From NCBI RefSeq assembly GCF_040833995.1, contig NZ_CP162138.1:1-64000 (forward strand): a stretch of DNA of 64,000 nt. The letters are read 5' to 3'. Position numbers and translations under genes: made by a program. The notes below the pieces were generated by a model. The model was not told the DNA's origin, searched no databases, and was given only the letters and a program-made list of their open reading frames with translations. This document shows positions 33,938-45,757 of this stretch, in pieces (within the stretch, counting starts at the first letter, position 1; the number at the start of each line of letters is the position of its first letter). This stretch comes from Leptospira sp. WS58.C1. Its GTDB lineage: Bacteria > Spirochaetota > Leptospiria > Leptospirales > Leptospiraceae.

Positions 33938-34239
33938 TCCGGCTTTCATTCTCTATTTTTCGTAAGATAGTTTCGTACAGAGCGCACAGAGATAGAATGA
34001 GTTTGAATTGGGCTGTTGGAATTCAAACACCGCAATCACTTCGTGGCCTCTGTGAACTCCGTGCGACCTAAAATTGTAAAAGCTCTTTTTCTCATGCGGA
34101 CCCGCGCCCCCTTTGTTCTTTTTTATCTATCTTACTGATAATTGTAAGGTCAATTTGCCGGACACTGGGAAAGGAGGTTGACGAGAAGAATTGTCTGCCT
34201 TAATTTTGCTTCGTTAGATTTTCCCCAAAAGGCGAACCC
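33938..34239. other. Intergenic region with a CACAGAG/CTCTGTG repeat copy
   Basis: 302 bases without a gene. 33978-34072 carries GCGCACAGAGATAG and, inverted, CCTCTGTGAACTCCGTGCGA, the same units as at 51919-52086, with TGTTGGAATTCAAACA at 34014-34029 in between. The last 80 bases before the lipoprotein gene hold AAGGAGG (34170-34176) too far upstream to serve as its ribosome site. Confidence 0.5.
33978..34072. repeat. CACAGAG/CTCTGTG repeat copy
   Basis: Imperfect inverted repeat: GCGCACAGAGA at the left, CCTCTGTGAACTCCGTGCGA at the right. The same words occur at 51919-52012 and 52066-52086. Such CTCTGTG-rich intergenic repeats are seen in many bacteria. Confidence 0.5.
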
Positions 34240-35526
34240 ATGAAAAAAATTCTATCCACAGCGGTTTCAATTTCTCTTTTGATCGGATGTTCTTCGACGA
34301 GCGTCGTTGAAAATAAGGGCAAAGCGGCCGAGTTCCAAATTTTAGAGCCGAATATCAGAGTAGAAAAATTCAAAGAAACATTCAATTTAAAGGCAGAAGG
34401 TCCGGTCAAGCTGGAGTGCGCCGGTAAACCTTGTACTCCGGATCAAGTCAGCGCTTTGACTCCGGATCAGATCAAAAAATTAAAACGTAACGGCGCTTGG
34501 AAAGAATATGTGGAGAAGGAAGATCTTCAAAAGAATAAATTCTCGGTTCTGGTTCGTGTAGGTGATTACAAAGACGATAAAAGAGAAGGTATTTGGAAAA
34601 CATTGTACGAAACAGGAGAAACGTTAAGAGAAACTCCTTATGTTGCCGGATTAAAAGAAGGTGAAGAGAAAAAACTCGCGAAAGACGGGACACAACTTGA
34701 AAGTACGATTTACAAAGCCGACAAGAAGAATGGACCGTACTGGTCTAAAACGGACAAAGGAATCTTGAGTGACGAAGGCACTTACGCGGACGATAAAAAA
34801 GTAGGGACTTGGAAAGATTATTATAATGAAGATGGAGCTAAAAAATCCGTAATCGAATTCAAAGACGGCAAAAAAAGCGGTAAAGAAACGAATTATCATA
34901 AAGACGGGAATACTGTCTCTTCCGAAGGAAATAATTCGGACGACCTAAAAACGGGTTATTGGAAAAACTATTACGAGAACGGATCTCCCCAGTCCGAAGG
35001 TAACTACGCTCCAAAAGGTGCGGGGGCCGAAAAAAAATCCCTTAGAATTGGTGCTTGGAAAGAATATTATAAAAACGGAAAGCTATTCGCGGAAGGGCAG
35101 AGAGACCATACCCGTAAGGGAGAATGGACCTTCTATTGGAGCAACGGAAATCCTGCGTATAAAGGGACCATGATGAACGAAATGATGATGAGTTCGGCAG
35201 AGGTATATGACAAGGACGGAACGATCGTCGGTAAAGGAAAACTTCTTTTCGACCTTCTGCTCATGGATGAAAAGGCGGACGAGCTGAAGGCTAAATATAA
35301 GCCTGATTTCCCGTTTGCATATTATAAAAACGGCAAGAAGTCCTTTGAAATCGCCGCAAACGGTACTGCGGTCGAGTACGACGAGTCCGGAGCGAAGATC
35401 GGGCAAGGTCCGATAATGCCTGGAACCAACCAAAAAAACGATTGTTGGACCACGCCTCAGGGTAAAAAATATTACGTAAACGGTAGAGAAAATCCTAAAA
35501 TGGGGGAACTGCAGGGCTGTAAGTGA
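34240..35526 (+). CDS. MORN_2-repeat lipoprotein
   Basis: 428 residues. The signal ends in a lipobox (SLLIGC, Cys17), so it is a lipoprotein. From about residue 100 come repeated MORN_2 units of the type GxWKxYYxNGxxxxEG ([66 protein letters not shown]). Such proteins are often labelled YwqK-family antitoxins, but there is no toxin gene here and the lipobox argues for an envelope role. AAGGCG precedes the ATG. Confidence 0.88.
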   Translation: MKKILSTAVSISLLIGCSSTSVVENKGKAAEFQILEPNIRVEKFKETFNLKAEGPVKLECAGKPCTPDQVSALTPDQIKKLKRNGAWKEYVEKEDLQKNKFSVLVRVGDYKDDKREGIWKTLYETGETLRETPYVAGLKEGEEKKLAKDGTQLESTIYKADKKNGPYWSKTDKGILSDEGTYADDKKVGTWKDYYNEDGAKKSVIEFKDGKKSGKETNYHKDGNTVSSEGNNSDDLKTGYWKNYYENGSPQSEGNYAPKGAGAEKKSLRIGAWKEYYKNGKLFAEGQRDHTRKGEWTFYWSNGNPAYKGTMMNEMMMSSAEVYDKDGTIVGKGKLLFDLLLMDEKADELKAKYKPDFPFAYYKNGKKSFEIAANGTAVEYDESGAKIGQGPIMPGTNQKNDCWTTPQGKKYYVNGRENPKMGELQGCK

Positions 35527-35682
35527 TCTTTACCCCTTGTGTCATTTCTAAAAGCCTGTTCCGAATGGTTCAGGCTTTTAGCACCCGGAACGGACTATTG
35601 GTGCGAAAAGTTTGGAGGTGATTCTCCGGGCTTCCGACTAACAGTAATTCTTTTCTTAATCCGTAAAATTTTTCTCCGTTCT

Positions 35683-35700
35683 ATGTTGGAATTCCAACAT
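35683..35700. repeat. Perfect palindrome ATGTTGGAA/TTCCAACAT
   Basis: 18-base perfect palindrome between two genes. Relatives: 38361-38378 (perfect, inside a gene), 52031-52048 and 34014-34029 (one mismatch each). Possibly a regulator site or short dispersed palindrome. Confidence 0.5.
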
Positions 35701-35732
35701 GGATACAGAATGGAAAAAAGGGAATCCTTGCC

Positions 35733-36347
35733 TTGGAAAAAATTATAACTAATAATGATCTCAAAAAAATCAGCCTAGGAATACTGGTGGCTGCTCCTTT
35801 GTTTTTCTTACTCGGATATTTTGTCCGAGGATGTAGCTCCATAAATCGACAGGCAAAGGTGACCTATAGTGGGTCGTTTACGGAAGGGACTCTGGTCTCA
35901 TTAAATTCTAAAAATGTAATATTGCAAGACCCCGATTTTTCTATCCCTCTGGAAACAGTGGAGAAGATAGAGTTTTTAGAGGATGCTCAAAGTTTGAACT
36001 CGGATCAGGTCCCTTTGAGCGACACGGAGAAATCCTTTGTAGGTACTTATAAGCTGCAAGTTGGAATTCATAAGGGAGTGTTGAGTATTTTTCCCCGTAA
36101 GACGGGAGGGATAGGAGCCACTTTACGTTTTACGAATTGGGGAAAAGGATCCAACGAGATCTTGACCGGTATACGGGTCACAGGGAAGTCCATTCGTTTT
36201 GTGAGATCCTGTGCTGGGGCAAGATGCTCCGAGATAGGTAGCAATGTACCTTTCACCCAAACGTATACAGGAGATTTGGACGGTAAAAAAATCCAAGGCG
36301 CTTACCAAGGTACAAATAGTTCCGGCCGCTGGCTTGCAGAACGTTAA
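35733..36347 (+). CDS. Membrane-anchored unknown protein
   Basis: 204 residues. One transmembrane segment (about 13-31, [19 protein letters not shown]) is followed by a beta-rich region. About residues 45-80 ([19 protein letters not shown] ... VEKIEFLED) resemble short SH3-like beta units; the C-terminal part (about 100-200) looks like a small beta-barrel ([16 protein letters not shown]). No family recognised. Start is TTG with AAAGGG ten bases upstream. It ends 11 bases before moxR, but belongs to no visible pathway. Confidence 0.65.
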   Translation: MEKIITNNDLKKISLGILVAAPLFFLLGYFVRGCSSINRQAKVTYSGSFTEGTLVSLNSKNVILQDPDFSIPLETVEKIEFLEDAQSLNSDQVPLSDTEKSFVGTYKLQVGIHKGVLSIFPRKTGGIGATLRFTNWGKGSNEILTGIRVTGKSIRFVRSCAGARCSEIGSNVPFTQTYTGDLDGKKIQGAYQGTNSSGRWLAER

Positions 36348-36358
36348 TAGGAAATACT

Positions 36359-37369
36359 ATGGAATCCATTGCCAAAGATCGTGAAAATATTCCCTTAACC
36401 GAATCAGATATCCAATTTGCAAAAGATACGTTAGATCGAATCCGGCTGGAACTGACGGGAGAGATCACAGGCCAAGAGGCAGTAGTAAAAAATCTACTCA
36501 TCTCATTAGCATGCCAAGGCCATGTTCTTTTAGAAGGGATGCCTGGACTTGCAAAAACACTTTTGGCAAAATCTTTGTCATCGGCGCTGGATCTGGATTT
36601 TAAAAGAGTGCAGTTTACGCCGGACCTTCTTCCTGCCGACCTGATCGGGACAGTCGTATTCAATCCAAAAAACGGTGAATTCAATACTCGTAAAGGTCCC
36701 ATCTTTACCGGAGTTTTACTTGCGGACGAGATCAATAGAGCGCCGGCAAAAGTACAGTCCGCTCTTTTGGAATGTATGGAGGAAAGAACGGTCACTATCG
36801 GTGACAATACTTTTCCTTTGGAGAGGCCTTTTTTAGTACTCGCTACCGAGAATCCGATCGACCAAGACGGTACTTATCCGTTACCGGAAGCACAGATGGA
36901 CCGTTTTTTTATGAAAGTCCTTGTGGATTATCCCGATATGGACGAGGAACTAGCGATCTTGGAACAGCATGGCAGACTCGCTACCGGCCCGAAACGTATT
37001 AAAAAAACTGCAACTGCTAAAGATGTTCTCAAAATCTCCTCCCTTGTGGATCGAGTGCATGTGGAACCTAAATTAAAAAGTTATATAGTTCGTTTGGTAA
37101 GAAATACCCGTCCGGAAGAAAAGACAGTGCCGGATCTTCTTCCTTACGTAAAACATGGGGCCTCTCCTAGGGCAAGTTTGAGCTTACTAAAAGCATCCAG
37201 GGCAAAGGCTTTATGGGAGGGAAGGGACTATGTGGCTCCCGAGGATGTGAAGGCCGTTCTACCTGAGATCCTTCGTCATAGAATCTTACTTACCTTCGAA
37301 GCGATCTCCGAAGATGTGGGGATCGAGTCGGTAGTCCGGATCGTTTCGGACGCTACCCAGGTGCTTTGA
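36359..37369 (+). CDS. MoxR-family AAA ATPase
   Basis: 336 residues. Chaperone-like AAA+ ATPase that acts with von Willebrand A proteins. Walker [14 protein letters not shown] (about 60-72), Walker [21 protein letters not shown] (about 119-138), sensor [25 protein letters not shown] (in pieces, about 159-183). AGGAAA precedes the ATG. It heads the run MoxR, DUF58, membrane protein, BatA, BatB/C, BatD, a standard Bat (aerotolerance) operon order. Confidence 0.94.
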   Translation: MESIAKDRENIPLTESDIQFAKDTLDRIRLELTGEITGQEAVVKNLLISLACQGHVLLEGMPGLAKTLLAKSLSSALDLDFKRVQFTPDLLPADLIGTVVFNPKNGEFNTRKGPIFTGVLLADEINRAPAKVQSALLECMEERTVTIGDNTFPLERPFLVLATENPIDQDGTYPLPEAQMDRFFMKVLVDYPDMDEELAILEQHGRLATGPKRIKKTATAKDVLKISSLVDRVHVEPKLKSYIVRLVRNTRPEEKTVPDLLPYVKHGASPRASLSLLKASRAKALWEGRDYVAPEDVKAVLPEILRHRILLTFEAISEDVGIESVVRIVSDATQVL

Positions 37370-37383
37370 TCTAATTAACTAAA

Positions 37384-38208
37384 ATGTTCCGTAAAGAATA
37401 CCAAAGCCTGATCCAACTTTTGGATTGTCCAGAGAGAGGATTTTCTCTTCGGAATAGGCAAGGCACGGCTACAAGTTCTAGGAAAGGCAGGGGAATCGAC
37501 TTTAAGGATGTACGTCCTTATGCAGTTGGAGATGATACGAGACTGATCGATTGGAATGTTACCTCCAGATTCGGAGAATTGCATGTAAGGGAATTTTACG
37601 AAGAAAAGGAAAGACTCGGAGTTTTTTTCCTGGATGTTTCCGAATCCATGGACTGGAGCAGCTCGGAATGGACCAAGGCGGAGAATGCTTTTCAAGTCTT
37701 AGCTCTATTAGTTTTACTTTATGTACGAAAAGGAAATCTTGCCAAGATCTTACTCTATTCGGACAAGTTAGAATGGGAGACGGGATATATTCGTAACACG
37801 GCAGAAGCTCTCTCCGCTTTGGAAAAAGTCCGTTCTTATCCGCATAAAAAACTAAAAACGGATCCTAAACTTCCGTTCGTACTCTTAAAAAACAGGATCA
37901 GAAGATACACCGATTCGTATATACTTTCCGATTTTCACGGACTTCCTTCTTTAAAAAAACTTACAGGACTCAGAAAATTCCATACTCTACATGCAATACG
38001 ATTCAAGGACAGTTTGGAGGAAACCGCTCCCAAAGGTTTTTTCCAATTTTTTTTATTAAAAGATCCTGAAACAGGTAATCTTCCTTTTCCGGCGGGAGGG
38101 AGTATCCGCAAAAATCTGGAATTTCTATTTAAGTCCAGATGTTTGGAACTGGAAGGAAAAGACACGGACCCGAATAAACTTCTGGAATATTGGAGAAGTA
38201 TGTCATGA
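37384..38208 (+). CDS. DUF58-domain protein
   Basis: 274 residues; the usual MoxR partner with a degenerate von Willebrand A fold. The DUF58 core is GRGIDFKDVRPYAVGDDTRLIDW with VTSRFGELHVREF, and FFLDVSESMDW is the vWA metal-site (DxSxS) motif near residue 82. It overlaps the next gene by four bases. Bat operons in Leptospira have been studied without a clear oxidative-stress role, so function remains open. Confidence 0.92.
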   Translation: MFRKEYQSLIQLLDCPERGFSLRNRQGTATSSRKGRGIDFKDVRPYAVGDDTRLIDWNVTSRFGELHVREFYEEKERLGVFFLDVSESMDWSSSEWTKAENAFQVLALLVLLYVRKGNLAKILLYSDKLEWETGYIRNTAEALSALEKVRSYPHKKLKTDPKLPFVLLKNRIRRYTDSYILSDFHGLPSLKKLTGLRKFHTLHAIRFKDSLEETAPKGFFQFFLLKDPETGNLPFPAGGSIRKNLEFLFKSRCLELEGKDTDPNKLLEYWRSMS

Positions 38209-39107
38209 AGGCGGGGCAGTTCCGTCGTAGATCCTTGGATCGTATTCAATTTTTATACTATACTTTTTATTTTTCCATTCTGCTTTTTGCAGCCCCGACT
38301 TTTGCTTGGAACGAAGATTGGGAACCTAAAGAAGTTGGAATAGGAGATCAGGCGGAATATTTGTTGGAATTCCAACAAGGAGAAGTCCTGGATCCTGAAC
38401 TCCCTTCCAAGGGAATGTATCCTGATCCGGATTCTCCGGATCTTCCGTTATTCGAAGTCATCACTTCCGAAGTTTCCGACACAAAGATCAAGTTGGTTGT
38501 TTCGTATTACGCTTCCGGAAAATTTTCCCTTCCTATTATTTGGAAGGATAAGGACGGAAAAGAATTCCGTTCGGAAGCGATTCTTAACGTTCGTTCTTCC
38601 CTGGGGGAGAAGGACAAAACCCCTGAAGAGATCCTGCCACCCTTGGAATTCTCAGGGAAGTACGGTTGGAAATTAGCAGCAATCCTTGCGGGTCTGGCTG
38701 CATTGAGTTTTGGGATCTTTTACGCTTGGTATTTAAACCAAACCGCATCCAAAAGGACCATGGACGCACTTGTGGAGGCGGATCCTTGGGTTCAGAAAAT
38801 TCTAATATACGAAAGTAAATTGGATGAGATAATCAATTCTCCTCCGGTATTTGCCAGGAACTTTTATAGGGTCCTATCCGGTTATATCCGGGAGAATATG
38901 GCGAAAAAAATGAATGCCCCATTTGCGCATCTAACGGAAGCGGAATTATTCCAACGTATTTATGATTCATTCGGATTGGAAGAAGGGGAAGTTCGAAATT
39001 GGGAGAATACTTTCCGTAAAGCGCAATATTCCGGAGAGGAAGTGGAGATCTCTTCTTCCGAGGCTTTGAAGGCCTGGGATTATTGGAAGGAGGCGCTTTC
39101 CAAATGA
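38205..39107 (+). CDS. BatD-like membrane protein of the Bat operon
   Basis: 300 residues. A signal or anchor (about 16-32, [15 protein letters not shown]) is followed by a periplasmic beta domain ([17 protein letters not shown] ... [14 protein letters not shown]), one transmembrane helix near 155-173 ([21 protein letters not shown]) and a helical cytoplasmic tail. The pattern resembles the DUF4381 or BatD C-terminal arrangement. I take ATG 38205, which overlaps the DUF58 stop (ATGA), over TTG 38190. It contains the 18-base palindrome at 38361-38378. Confidence 0.75.
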   Translation: MKAGQFRRRSLDRIQFLYYTFYFSILLFAAPTFAWNEDWEPKEVGIGDQAEYLLEFQQGEVLDPELPSKGMYPDPDSPDLPLFEVITSEVSDTKIKLVVSYYASGKFSLPIIWKDKDGKEFRSEAILNVRSSLGEKDKTPEEILPPLEFSGKYGWKLAAILAGLAALSFGIFYAWYLNQTASKRTMDALVEADPWVQKILIYESKLDEIINSPPVFARNFYRVLSGYIRENMAKKMNAPFAHLTEAELFQRIYDSFGLEEGEVRNWENTFRKAQYSGEEVEISSSEALKAWDYWKEALSK

Positions 39108-40048
39108 CGGAATGGGAGTCTCCTTATTATCTTTTTCTAATTCTTCCGATTTGGATCTGGACATTCTATTCCTATTGGAAAAACCAACCGGCCTTGGGAA
39201 TGGAACTCAGGATCCCGGGAAAAGTCCAATACGGTTCCTTCTCCGCAAAACGGTTTTTATCTTCGGTTGCACCATTAATTCGACCCGTTGCCCTAACGAT
39301 ATTCGTGATCTCAGTCGCAGGTCCCGGGAAAAGATATAGATTTCTTCCCGACGAAACCAAGGGAGTGGATATCATTTTGGCACTGGACGTCTCCGGTTCA
39401 ATGTCCAAGAGTAGGGACTTCTTACCCGAAACCCGTCTAGGAGTTTCTAAAAAATTACTCAAAGAGTTTATTAGAAAAAGAGAAAATGATCGTTTGGGAT
39501 TGGTAGTATTTGCGGGAGGAGCTTATCTGCAATCACCATTAACAAGCGATAGGGAAGTATTAGAAGAAATATTAAGTCAAGCAGAGGAAGAAACGGTCCC
39601 GGAACAAGGGACAGCTATCGGAGACGCACTGATCCTATCTTGTTATAGATTACGAAGGTCGCCTGCGAAATCTAAAGTGATCGTGCTCATAACTGATGGT
39701 GCTTCGAATACGGGTCGTATAGATCCGGTCACAGCTACGGAGATCGCAAAAGGTGTAGGAGTTAAAATTTATTCCATAGGGATCGGAAAAGAAGACCAAT
39801 CTTATGAGGTGAATTTCGAAATTTTGGATATACTTTCCAAAAAAACGGGAGGAGTATTTTATAGAGCGGAAGATATCGGTGAGTTGCGGGAGGTATTGGC
39901 ATCCATCGACTCTTTGGAAAAGGATCTTCTGATCTTACCTCCGGAAGAAGTGAGAGAGTCGGAATCCTTAATCTTTCTGACCTATGCCCTGGCTTTTTTA
40001 GGTTTGGATCTACTTTTGAGATCTTGGGTGTTTCGGTATTACGTATGA
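39104..40048 (+). CDS. batA: BatA, von Willebrand A membrane protein
   Basis: 314 residues. N-terminal transmembrane segment (about 9-26), a second near residue 60-77, then a vWA domain with full [15 protein letters not shown] (about 94-103), the T of PLTSD and D in [11 protein letters not shown]-terminal helix ([20 protein letters not shown]) completes the BatA layout. ATG 39104 overlaps the previous stop; GGAGG (39089-39093) serves as ribosome site. It overlaps batB by four bases. Confidence 0.92.
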   Translation: MTEWESPYYLFLILPIWIWTFYSYWKNQPALGMELRIPGKVQYGSFSAKRFLSSVAPLIRPVALTIFVISVAGPGKRYRFLPDETKGVDIILALDVSGSMSKSRDFLPETRLGVSKKLLKEFIRKRENDRLGLVVFAGGAYLQSPLTSDREVLEEILSQAEEETVPEQGTAIGDALILSCYRLRRSPAKSKVIVLITDGASNTGRIDPVTATEIAKGVGVKIYSIGIGKEDQSYEVNFEILDILSKKTGGVFYRAEDIGELREVLASIDSLEKDLLILPPEEVRESESLIFLTYALAFLGLDLLLRSWVFRYYV

Positions 40049-41754
40049 GCGAAACTTTTTTAGAATCTTTTTGGATCTCACTTGGGCTGATCTTTTTTGC
40101 TTACACTTTGTTTAAATTTGCATTCTATTTTTATTGGAGTCGCTGGAAAAAGTTTTATCCAGGTCTGCCAAGAGAATCCAAGGTCCCTCCTTTTTATATA
40201 GTTTTTGTAAGGATCTTGCTGCTTGCGTCCGTTTTCTATCTTTCTTATTTTGCATACCAACGAACGGAATCTACCAAGTCTAAGGAAGAGGAGGTCTCCA
40301 GAGGCGTGGACTTTCTGTTCTTAGTGGATGTTAGTCTTTCCATGCAATCGGTGGATACTCGTCCTTCTCGGATCATAAGAGCGAAAGAAACGATCCTAAG
40401 ACTTCTTCCCCAGTTAAACGGGAACAGGTTTGGTATGATCGTGTTTGCCGCTTCTCCGTTCGTGTATTGTCCTATGACTTCGGATATTCGCGCCTTTTCG
40501 GAGTATGTGAGAGGTCTGGATGTGGATATAGTAGGGGACAGAGGAACTGATTTGAAGTCCGCATTTAAAAAAGCGGAAGAAGTTTTAAACTCCAATCAAG
40601 TATTACGAAATCGTATTTTAGTTTTAATATCGGATGGAGAAGATATGGATTCTCCAGGGATTGTAAAATTTCCGGCCGAGGTTTGGGTTTGGTCTGTAGG
40701 AACTCCAACAGGAGGGCCTATCGGATATTCGGAAGATGGTTCTAGAGTATACGGATTTTTAACCAGAGACGGATCCTTAGCTCCTTATGAAAATTCTCCG
40801 GGTGTGATTATCTCTAAATCCAATCCAGGATTTTTAAAGGAACTGGCGTATGCGAACGAAGGCAGATATTTATCTTTAGATTCCGAAACTCCGGAAATTG
40901 GAGATATAAGATCTTGGATCGGCTCCATGGAAAAAAACACGGGACAAAGGATCCGCAATGGACGAAGGGCAGAAGGAGCTAAAAAATTTTTAGTGCCTGC
41001 ACTTCTACTTTTGTTATTTGATTTTTTCGTGTTAGAGTTCTTAGGAAAATATTTGGTGGGTCTTACCAAAAAAGCAGCTCCTGTTCTTTTGCTCCTTCTC
41101 TCTTTTTGGTCGAGAGATGTTTATACCTTTGAATTAGATCCCGGAGGGAATCGGATCAAAGAGGGTAAGAATTCCTACGAGCAAGGAGATTATAAAAGTT
41201 CCTTGGAAAGATACAAAGAAGCGGATCCGTATTTTCCGGAAGATCCTAGGTTGGAATTCAATCGAGGAGATTGTGAATACAGATCCGGGAACTTAGACAA
41301 GGCGATCCGTCATTTCGAAAAATCCGCTGACTCGAAGGATTCGACCTTAAGAGCACAATCTCATTTTAATTTAGGAAATTCTTATCTAAAGATGGGAGAT
41401 CGTAAAAAAGCGGCGGAACATTATCTTCGCTCTCTAAAGGAAAACCCTAATTTAGAATCCGCTAAAAAAAATTTGGAATGGTTGCGTAAACTTCCCCCTC
41501 CGGAAGGAAAAGAAGGTTCCGAAAACAAAGAAAGTTTATCCGAGGAAAAGGAAGACAAATCCTCCGCATCCAAACAAGGTTCTAAAGGGAAGGAGAAGGC
41601 GGAAAAACAATCCAAGTCCGGCGCCGGAAAGGATCAGAAAGATAAAAACAGATCCAAGATGGAGGACGAATTAGATCGTATCATGGAGTCCATGGATCTA
41701 GATCCGGTGAAAAGAAGAAGCCCAGGTTCTAGGAACAAAGAGGTGTTCTGGTGA
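40045..41754 (+). CDS. batB: BatB-BatC fusion: vWA domain plus TPR
   Basis: 569 residues. Two N-terminal transmembrane helices, a vWA domain with [15 protein letters not shown] near residue 95, and another transmembrane stretch around 320-350. From about 375 come TPR units ([64 protein letters not shown]), i.e. the BatC part fused on. The tail (about 490-560) is a Lys/Glu/Ser-rich low-complexity stretch. ATG 40045 overlaps batA; the stop overlaps batD (GTGA). Confidence 0.9.
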   Translation: MSETFLESFWISLGLIFFAYTLFKFAFYFYWSRWKKFYPGLPRESKVPPFYIVFVRILLLASVFYLSYFAYQRTESTKSKEEEVSRGVDFLFLVDVSLSMQSVDTRPSRIIRAKETILRLLPQLNGNRFGMIVFAASPFVYCPMTSDIRAFSEYVRGLDVDIVGDRGTDLKSAFKKAEEVLNSNQVLRNRILVLISDGEDMDSPGIVKFPAEVWVWSVGTPTGGPIGYSEDGSRVYGFLTRDGSLAPYENSPGVIISKSNPGFLKELAYANEGRYLSLDSETPEIGDIRSWIGSMEKNTGQRIRNGRRAEGAKKFLVPALLLLLFDFFVLEFLGKYLVGLTKKAAPVLLLLLSFWSRDVYTFELDPGGNRIKEGKNSYEQGDYKSSLERYKEADPYFPEDPRLEFNRGDCEYRSGNLDKAIRHFEKSADSKDSTLRAQSHFNLGNSYLKMGDRKKAAEHYLRSLKENPNLESAKKNLEWLRKLPPPEGKEGSENKESLSEEKEDKSSASKQGSKGKEKAEKQSKSGAGKDQKDKNRSKMEDELDRIMESMDLDPVKRRSPGSRNKEVFW

Positions 41755-43346
41755 AACGTTTCCTTCTTCTTTTATTATTAGGAGTTTTGCCTTTATTTGC
41801 ACAAGGTCCCAAATTTTATCTTAGCCAAACCAGAGCGGACCTGGGAGACGCTGTATTTATCATTCTAGAAACGGAAGGCAGCGCTCAAGTCCGATTGATC
41901 GAGAAAGAATGGAACGGACAAGGGATCAAGGCGGTTTACTGGGGAACCGAAGAGAACACCACCATAGTAAACTTCAAAGTATATCGTAAAAAACTAATTA
42001 AGTATAGGCTAACAGCTTCTGCGCCCGGACGTTATTCCGTCCCGGAAATAGAGGTAGAAGTAGATGGACAAAAGGTGGCGACCGGAATGATGGCTTTGGA
42101 AATTTCTCCAAGAAGTTCCACTACAAATAAATCTTCCGGTTTTTTCTCGAATCGGTATTTTTTCAGCGAAGAGACCGATGGTCCTGAAGATGGGGATTTG
42201 AAGGTCCTTTTTCGAACGAACAAGGAACAAGTCTGGGTAGGGGAGCCGATCCTGGGATTTTTCACTCTATATTACAGAAACGCGATACGTCCTTATATTG
42301 ATCGGGATTTTTCCAGTTCCATCGAATTTCCTTATTTCAGGAGCGAGGCGCTTTCGGGTATCAATCTTTTGATCCCGGAACAGGTGATTTACGAAGGAAT
42401 AGAATTCGAAACGGCTGTTTATAATAAGGAAACTTTCATCCTGACACCTTTGAGAAAAGGTGAATATTCTTTAGGTTCCACGGTATTTCATTTGGAAGGA
42501 AGACAGCAGTCCTTCTTTCATATGAGGAGTATTAAGACGATCCCGAGTAAAATTTTCGTAAAGGATCTGCCTTCCCCTGCTCCGACCGGATTTAAAGGTG
42601 CGGTCGGTAATTTTAAGATAAGTTTAGAAGAATATCCTAAAGCCGCTTTTTTAGGAGAACCTTTTCAGTTTAAGCTGACCATTTCCGGGAACGGAAATCT
42701 TTCTTCCATTAAAGATCCTTTATTGAGTGTATGTGACCCTCCTTGTTATCCGGAGATCACTTTTTTACAAACAAGGCAGCAAAGAGATTTTAGAGAGCTT
42801 GGCCCTGGAGAATTCGGATTTTATCTGAATCATTCTTATTATTATTCCGTGCTACCTAAAAAAGAAGGAATCTGGAAACCGGAAGATCTGAAATTTACTT
42901 TTTTCAATCCAGGTTTGGGAAAATATGAAACTGTTTCTCTTCGTTTTCCCGATTTGGAAATCGGTCCTTCCAGGCCGAAACAGGATATTGCTCCCGAGGA
43001 TGCGACAAGCCGGGGCGGTTCTTTTCTGGCAGTTTATATTCTTCTTTCTTCCCTATTGATTGGGGCAGGTATTTTCGCGGTTTTGACTCTGCGTAAAAAA
43101 TACCAAGCAGAAGTAATATTGAAACGACTTGACCTCTGGATAGGTTCCAAAAGAGGTTTTGTTTTGAAACATTCAGTGATGACCAAGGGATTGCCGGAGG
43201 AAGAGGCTAGTCTTCTTGCGGGTTGGAAGTCCGAAACGGTCCCATTGACCGAAACCTATAAGAGTCTGGGACCTTCTTCCCGAGAAACTCTTCTTAGGAT
43301 CTCCCGTTGGTTGTCTGATAAAATACAGAAGGAGGAATCCGAATGA
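41751..43346 (+). CDS. batD: BatD, oxygen-tolerance-type membrane protein
   Basis: 531 residues. Signal peptide (1 to about 18, [16 protein letters not shown]), several immunoglobulin-like beta domains in the periplasm ([30 protein letters not shown]-type strands; [15 protein letters not shown]), and one transmembrane helix near 427-449 followed by a cytoplasmic tail. This is the BatD/oxygen-tolerance family layout. Start is GTG overlapping the batB stop. Its stop overlaps the htpG ATG, extending the operon to the chaperone. Confidence 0.9.
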   Translation: MKRFLLLLLLGVLPLFAQGPKFYLSQTRADLGDAVFIILETEGSAQVRLIEKEWNGQGIKAVYWGTEENTTIVNFKVYRKKLIKYRLTASAPGRYSVPEIEVEVDGQKVATGMMALEISPRSSTTNKSSGFFSNRYFFSEETDGPEDGDLKVLFRTNKEQVWVGEPILGFFTLYYRNAIRPYIDRDFSSSIEFPYFRSEALSGINLLIPEQVIYEGIEFETAVYNKETFILTPLRKGEYSLGSTVFHLEGRQQSFFHMRSIKTIPSKIFVKDLPSPAPTGFKGAVGNFKISLEEYPKAAFLGEPFQFKLTISGNGNLSSIKDPLLSVCDPPCYPEITFLQTRQQRDFRELGPGEFGFYLNHSYYYSVLPKKEGIWKPEDLKFTFFNPGLGKYETVSLRFPDLEIGPSRPKQDIAPEDATSRGGSFLAVYILLSSLLIGAGIFAVLTLRKKYQAEVILKRLDLWIGSKRGFVLKHSVMTKGLPEEEASLLAGWKSETVPLTETYKSLGPSSRETLLRISRWLSDKIQKEESE

Positions 43347-45172
43347 GCGAAGAAGTAAAAGGCAGAATCTCCGTAGAAACGGAGAATATTTTCCCAATCA
43401 TTAAAAAATGGTTATATTCCGAAAAAGACATATTCTTGAGAGAGCTGGTTTCTAACGCATGCGACGCTATTGCTAAACTTAGGAAAATCTCCTTGAATGA
43501 GGAATTTGAAGGCGGCACCGACTATAGGATCGATCTGGATTTCGACCAAGAAGCTAGGATCTTGACCGTCCAAGACAACGGCATCGGGATGACCGATGAA
43601 GAAGTGAATCGTTATATCAACCAGATCGCATTTTCCGGTGCGGAAGAATTCGTAAAAAAATACCAAGCGGAAGGGGATAAGACCGAGATTATCGGCCATT
43701 TCGGTTTGGGATTCTATTCCAGCTTTATGGTTTCTTCTAAGGTGAAGATTGAGACAAAGTCTTATAAAAAGGGGAGTACTCCCGTCGTTTGGGAAAGCGA
43801 ATCAGGTACGGAGTTCTCTCTAAGACCGGGTGATAGGTCCGAAAGAGGAACCAAGATCAGTTTGTATCTAGATGCGGATTCCGGAGAATATTTGGACCAA
43901 TGGAAACTGAAAGAGTTAATCCGCAAATACTGCGATTTTCTTCCGGTTCCTATTTACGTAAAAGGGGAGAAGGCGAATAAACAAACCCCATTGTGGAGCG
44001 AACAACCTTCTTCCGTTAAAAAGGAACAGTATGACGAGTTCTATCAATATCTGTTCCCTTTTGCAGGAGAGCCTTTATTCCATGTTCACTTGAATGTGGA
44101 CTATCCTTTTAGGCTGCAAGGGATTTTGTATTTCCCAAGACTCAAACACGAGTTAGACGCTAATCGTATGGGGATCAAACTCTACTGTAATCATGTGTTT
44201 GTCTCCGACGAAGCAAAAGAATTGGTACCTCAATTTTTGACCGTTCTACAGGGGACTTTGGATATTCCGGATCTTCCTCTGAACGTTTCCAGATCTTATC
44301 TGCAAAACGATCCATTGGTTAAAAAGATCTCTTCTCATATCGTCAAAAAAGTTTCCGACAGACTGCAGGAAGAATGGACCAAAAATCCGGACGAATTCCG
44401 TAAGAACTGGGAAGAGATCTCCTTATTCGTTAAATATGGGATGATGACCGACGAGAAATTTTACGAGTCCGCAAAAGATCTCATCTTCTTCCGATCGTCT
44501 AACGGTGATTTAACGAAATTGGAAGATTACGTGGAGAGAAATAAGGAAAAGAACTCCGGTAAAATATATTATGCGGGAGAAGCTGAACTGACATCCGTAT
44601 ATATGGACCTTCTCAAGTCCCAAGGACTGGAAGCATTGCTTGTCGATTCCCGAATAGACAATCATTTCCTCCAATTTTTAGAAGGCAAAAATCCGGATTG
44701 GAAGTTCCAGAGAGTGGATTCGGAACTTGCGGACCAAGTTTTGGATAAGGAAGCAAGTCCTGATCTCGCAGACCAAGACAACAAAACAGCGGAAGATAGA
44801 CTGAAGGAAATTTTCTCCAAGGCGATCGCCAAAGAAGGCGTGGAGATCAAAACGGAAGCTCTCAAGTCGGAGGATATTCCTTCCGTGATCCTGCTGCCGG
44901 AACATCTTAGGCGTTTGGCGGAGATGGGCCAGATGTATGGACAAAAGCCCGGTGACTTTTTGAAGAATCATACTCTTCTATTGAACCGTAAGTCCAAATT
45001 GCTCAAAAATATATTACATCTTTCCAAAGGTGTGTATCCGGAGAAGGCGGAAAAATTGGCCCGTTCCGTGTACGATCTGGCCTTGTTAGGCGCGAAACTG
45101 ATCGGAGAGGAAGAATTGAGCGAATTGATCCGCCGCCAAAGGGACCTGTTGGAAGATCTTTCCTCGGATTAA
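43343..45172 (+). CDS. htpG: Hsp90 chaperone HtpG
   Basis: 609 residues, normal length. ATP-dependent cytosolic chaperone. GHKL ATPase motifs: [15 protein letters not shown] near residue 32, [11 protein letters not shown] near 78, and [14 protein letters not shown] near 117. The middle-domain Arg loop lies in [14 protein letters not shown] strong AAGGAGGAA precedes the ATG, which overlaps the batD stop by four bases. In pathogenic Leptospira htpG is needed for virulence; here its operon link to the Bat genes suggests joint envelope stress expression, an inference. Confidence 0.96.
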   Translation: MSEEVKGRISVETENIFPIIKKWLYSEKDIFLRELVSNACDAIAKLRKISLNEEFEGGTDYRIDLDFDQEARILTVQDNGIGMTDEEVNRYINQIAFSGAEEFVKKYQAEGDKTEIIGHFGLGFYSSFMVSSKVKIETKSYKKGSTPVVWESESGTEFSLRPGDRSERGTKISLYLDADSGEYLDQWKLKELIRKYCDFLPVPIYVKGEKANKQTPLWSEQPSSVKKEQYDEFYQYLFPFAGEPLFHVHLNVDYPFRLQGILYFPRLKHELDANRMGIKLYCNHVFVSDEAKELVPQFLTVLQGTLDIPDLPLNVSRSYLQNDPLVKKISSHIVKKVSDRLQEEWTKNPDEFRKNWEEISLFVKYGMMTDEKFYESAKDLIFFRSSNGDLTKLEDYVERNKEKNSGKIYYAGEAELTSVYMDLLKSQGLEALLVDSRIDNHFLQFLEGKNPDWKFQRVDSELADQVLDKEASPDLADQDNKTAEDRLKEIFSKAIAKEGVEIKTEALKSEDIPSVILLPEHLRRLAEMGQMYGQKPGDFLKNHTLLLNRKSKLLKNILHLSKGVYPEKAEKLARSVYDLALLGAKLIGEEELSELIRRQRDLLEDLSSD

Positions 45173-45229
45173 TTCCGAAAAAAAAGGGGGAAAATCGGAG
45201 ATCGTACCGATATCTTTATTGGTACCGGT

Positions 45230-45757
45230 ATGCGGACACCGATTTTCCCGATTATAATAACACTTACTTTACTGACTACTGCCGGTATTTATTCTCAGGA
45301 GCCGAGCAAGGGTAAGTCGTCTTCCGAGGAGGACGGAGAGGTGCATAAGGACGGCAAGTCCTTAGATAAGGAATACTACGAATATTATTTTAAAACCCTT
45401 CCTAATTTGGATGTTTTGGAAAAGGAGAAGTTGGAATACAATCTGATCCGTTCCCTAAAACTTGAGTTGAGAAAAAGGGATCCGGAAAAGATGAATCCGG
45501 AAGAACTAAAAAAAGTAAACGCAAACTCGGTAAGATACGAGCGTGTTTTCGAGGATTCCATTTGGATGCGCGGGATCAGAAAACAAATGCAGTTTATAAA
45601 ATTTAAAGAGTTTATGTTCGTGATCGTTTATGAAAAGTATTACTGCTTTATCTCGTACGAAATGAATCCTGCCAGATATATCCAAGAGCCTTACCAGGTG
45701 CAGTTGATCTTTAAAAAGGACAGCGCCTTTAATTCTTCTACTCTACCTCAGCCTTAA
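45230..45757 (+). CDS. Exported protein of unknown function
   Basis: 175 residues. Signal peptide at about 1-22 (IIITLTLLTTAGIYSQ), then a charged Ser/Glu/Lys segment and a compact C-terminal part (FIKFKEFMFVIVYEKYYCFISYEMNP). No family recognised. It starts 57 bases after htpG and its last 20 bases overlap the convergent gene at 45738. Confidence 0.65.
   Translation: MRTPIFPIIITLTLLTTAGIYSQEPSKGKSSSEEDGEVHKDGKSLDKEYYEYYFKTLPNLDVLEKEKLEYNLIRSLKLELRKRDPEKMNPEELKKVNANSVRYERVFEDSIWMRGIRKQMQFIKFKEFMFVIVYEKYYCFISYEMNPARYIQEPYQVQLIFKKDSAFNSSTLPQP

Noticed and set aside
34240..35526. Toxin-antitoxin system based on the YwqK-type repeats
   Set aside because: No toxin gene adjacent and the protein has a lipobox, so the antitoxin label is only an inherited annotation habit.
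35539..35748. Open frame of 69 codons between the MORN lipoprotein and the next gene
   Set aside because: No ribosome site, no protein-like pattern, spans the 18-base palindrome and overlaps the better supported gene at 35733.
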